Assembly (NCBI GenBank): GCA_964017155.1
Contig: OZ024861.1
Span: 14,909,389 to 14,973,388 of the forward strand
Origin: Oasisia sp. SBJ-2009
Taxonomy: Eukaryota > Annelida > Polychaeta > Sabellida > Siboglinidae
Length of the DNA: 64,000 nt
Reading direction: 5' to 3'
The notes under the pieces are model-generated. The model was given only the letters and a program-made list of their open reading frames with translations. It ran no database searches and was not told the origin of the DNA. Made by a program: the position numbers and the translations under genes. Positions 63,368 to 64,000 of the stretch are shown here, in pieces (the first letter of the stretch is position 1; every line of letters starts with the position of its first letter).

Positions 63368-64000
63368 GTGGGTGTATGTGTACAAGCGATAATGTGTGTG
63401 GCATTCGCCGCGCGAATGGTGCTTATGCATATCAGTTTTAATATACTTTCCGCGGTGCGATCCCGGCCTCTTACACAAGTTTCGTTTCATGTGCATTATT
63501 TTGCATCATATTTTGACATTGCGTATCTTGAAATACATCATATAGCGTGAACAATAGCTCGATCAATCGTCTGAGTAAGACGTTTCGATTGTGAGAACTG
63601 CAACATCAAAACTAATGTCCACTCGCACTAGCTGTGATATATGTATCGATGTCATGCTATCGTTGATTTGATTCTCCCAGTGATCGGCCTACATTATCAT
63701 CTACCTCAACATGTTATATACAAAAATAACTTGATAAAAACAACGCTTCACCCACTGTCGAATGACTGTTCCGCGTCGCCAATCTTCACATCATCGGGCC
63801 TGGTCGGTCAGTAATGCTGCCAGAAGTATTCGGCCACGTGTCGCTGTATCTTCACCGGGCGCAGACACCTGAGAAAAAACACTAAAACAGCGTTACAATG
63901 AGCACGGTGTCTAACAAAATTGAAAACAGCAGGCTCAATGCTTACATATGTCCACATTCCTTCACCCCACTGGCGTCAAAGAAGCAAATCCCACCGCCAT
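62831..64000 (+). repeat. U29, partial unit (left half), family B
   Basis: The first 1,170 bp of a unit cut by the window edge. It starts like U25 and U27 (TTGAATG and TTTCAAGG near 63175-63199). By 63880 it carries U26/U28-type changes (ACACTAAAAC, ATGAGCACGG, GAAGC, CCGCCAT), so it leaves the strict dimer order. Confidence 0.95.

Larger units (their letters stand above)
1..64000 (+). repeat. Macrosatellite tandem array, about 2.24-kb unit, about 28.7 copies
   Basis: Every landmark recurs in the same order and orientation through the whole window. The phasing motif GTGTGAGCGACAC begins at about 337, 2577, 4792, 7033 and so on to 62829. There is no unique DNA between units, and both window edges cut inside a unit, so the array extends beyond on each side. 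Copies differ by scattered substitutions, a poly-A run, a poly-G run and two larger length changes. Large, nearly identical head-to-tail units with no recognisable enzyme genes are typical of eukaryotic macrosatellites. An amplified non-coding RNA locus or an extrachromosomal concatemer would look similar. The array itself is certain; its function is unknown. Confidence 0.98.

Noticed and set aside
1..64000. CRISPR array
   Set aside because: The repeat is 2.24 kb with no short direct repeats separated by unique spacers and no cas genes.

Overview
The whole 64 kb window is one head-to-tail tandem array. The unit is about 2.24 kb, every copy lies in the same orientation, and about 28.7 copies are present with no other DNA between them. 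I phase the units on the motif GTGTGAGCGACAC, which gives 28 complete periods (U1-U28) and partial units at both ends (U0 and U29). Nearly all periods are 2,238-2,250 bp. The exceptions are U2 (2,215 bp, a 25-bp deletion) and U8 (1,950 bp, a rearrangement junction).

No bacterial gene organisation, rRNA, tRNA, transposase, reverse transcriptase or other recognisable protein family is visible. The size and homogeneity of the array point to a eukaryotic macrosatellite. A CpG-rich patch in every unit combines ETS-, CREB/ATF- and YY1-type motifs, which is a typical animal promoter vocabulary, so a metazoan is my best guess. CpG is not depleted, which fits an invertebrate or an unmethylated locus. 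The species cannot be named from this sequence.

Layout: two families, A and B, differ by about fifteen diagnostic changes. A fills about 1-12.5 kb. B appears from about 12.7 kb. A 6,435-bp segment (10033-16467) is duplicated immediately downstream (16468-22901), and its out-of-register junction creates the short unit U8. A returns at about 22.9-25.9 kb, and B runs from about 26 kb to the end. Inside the B block, U14-U17 are almost identical monomers. U19-U22 and U24-U28 are organised as two-unit (about 4.49 kb) higher-order repeats.

Many medium-length open frames exist (up to 283 codons). Their substitutions mostly change amino acids, they overlap in several frames, many need non-ATG starts, and their length is set by homopolymer runs and interchangeable stops. 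I therefore treat them as non-coding or decayed. The most functional-looking element is the conserved promoter-like patch with a perfect 12-bp CRE palindrome, intact in all 28 copies that span it. It lies just upstream of a hypervariable poly-G tract.
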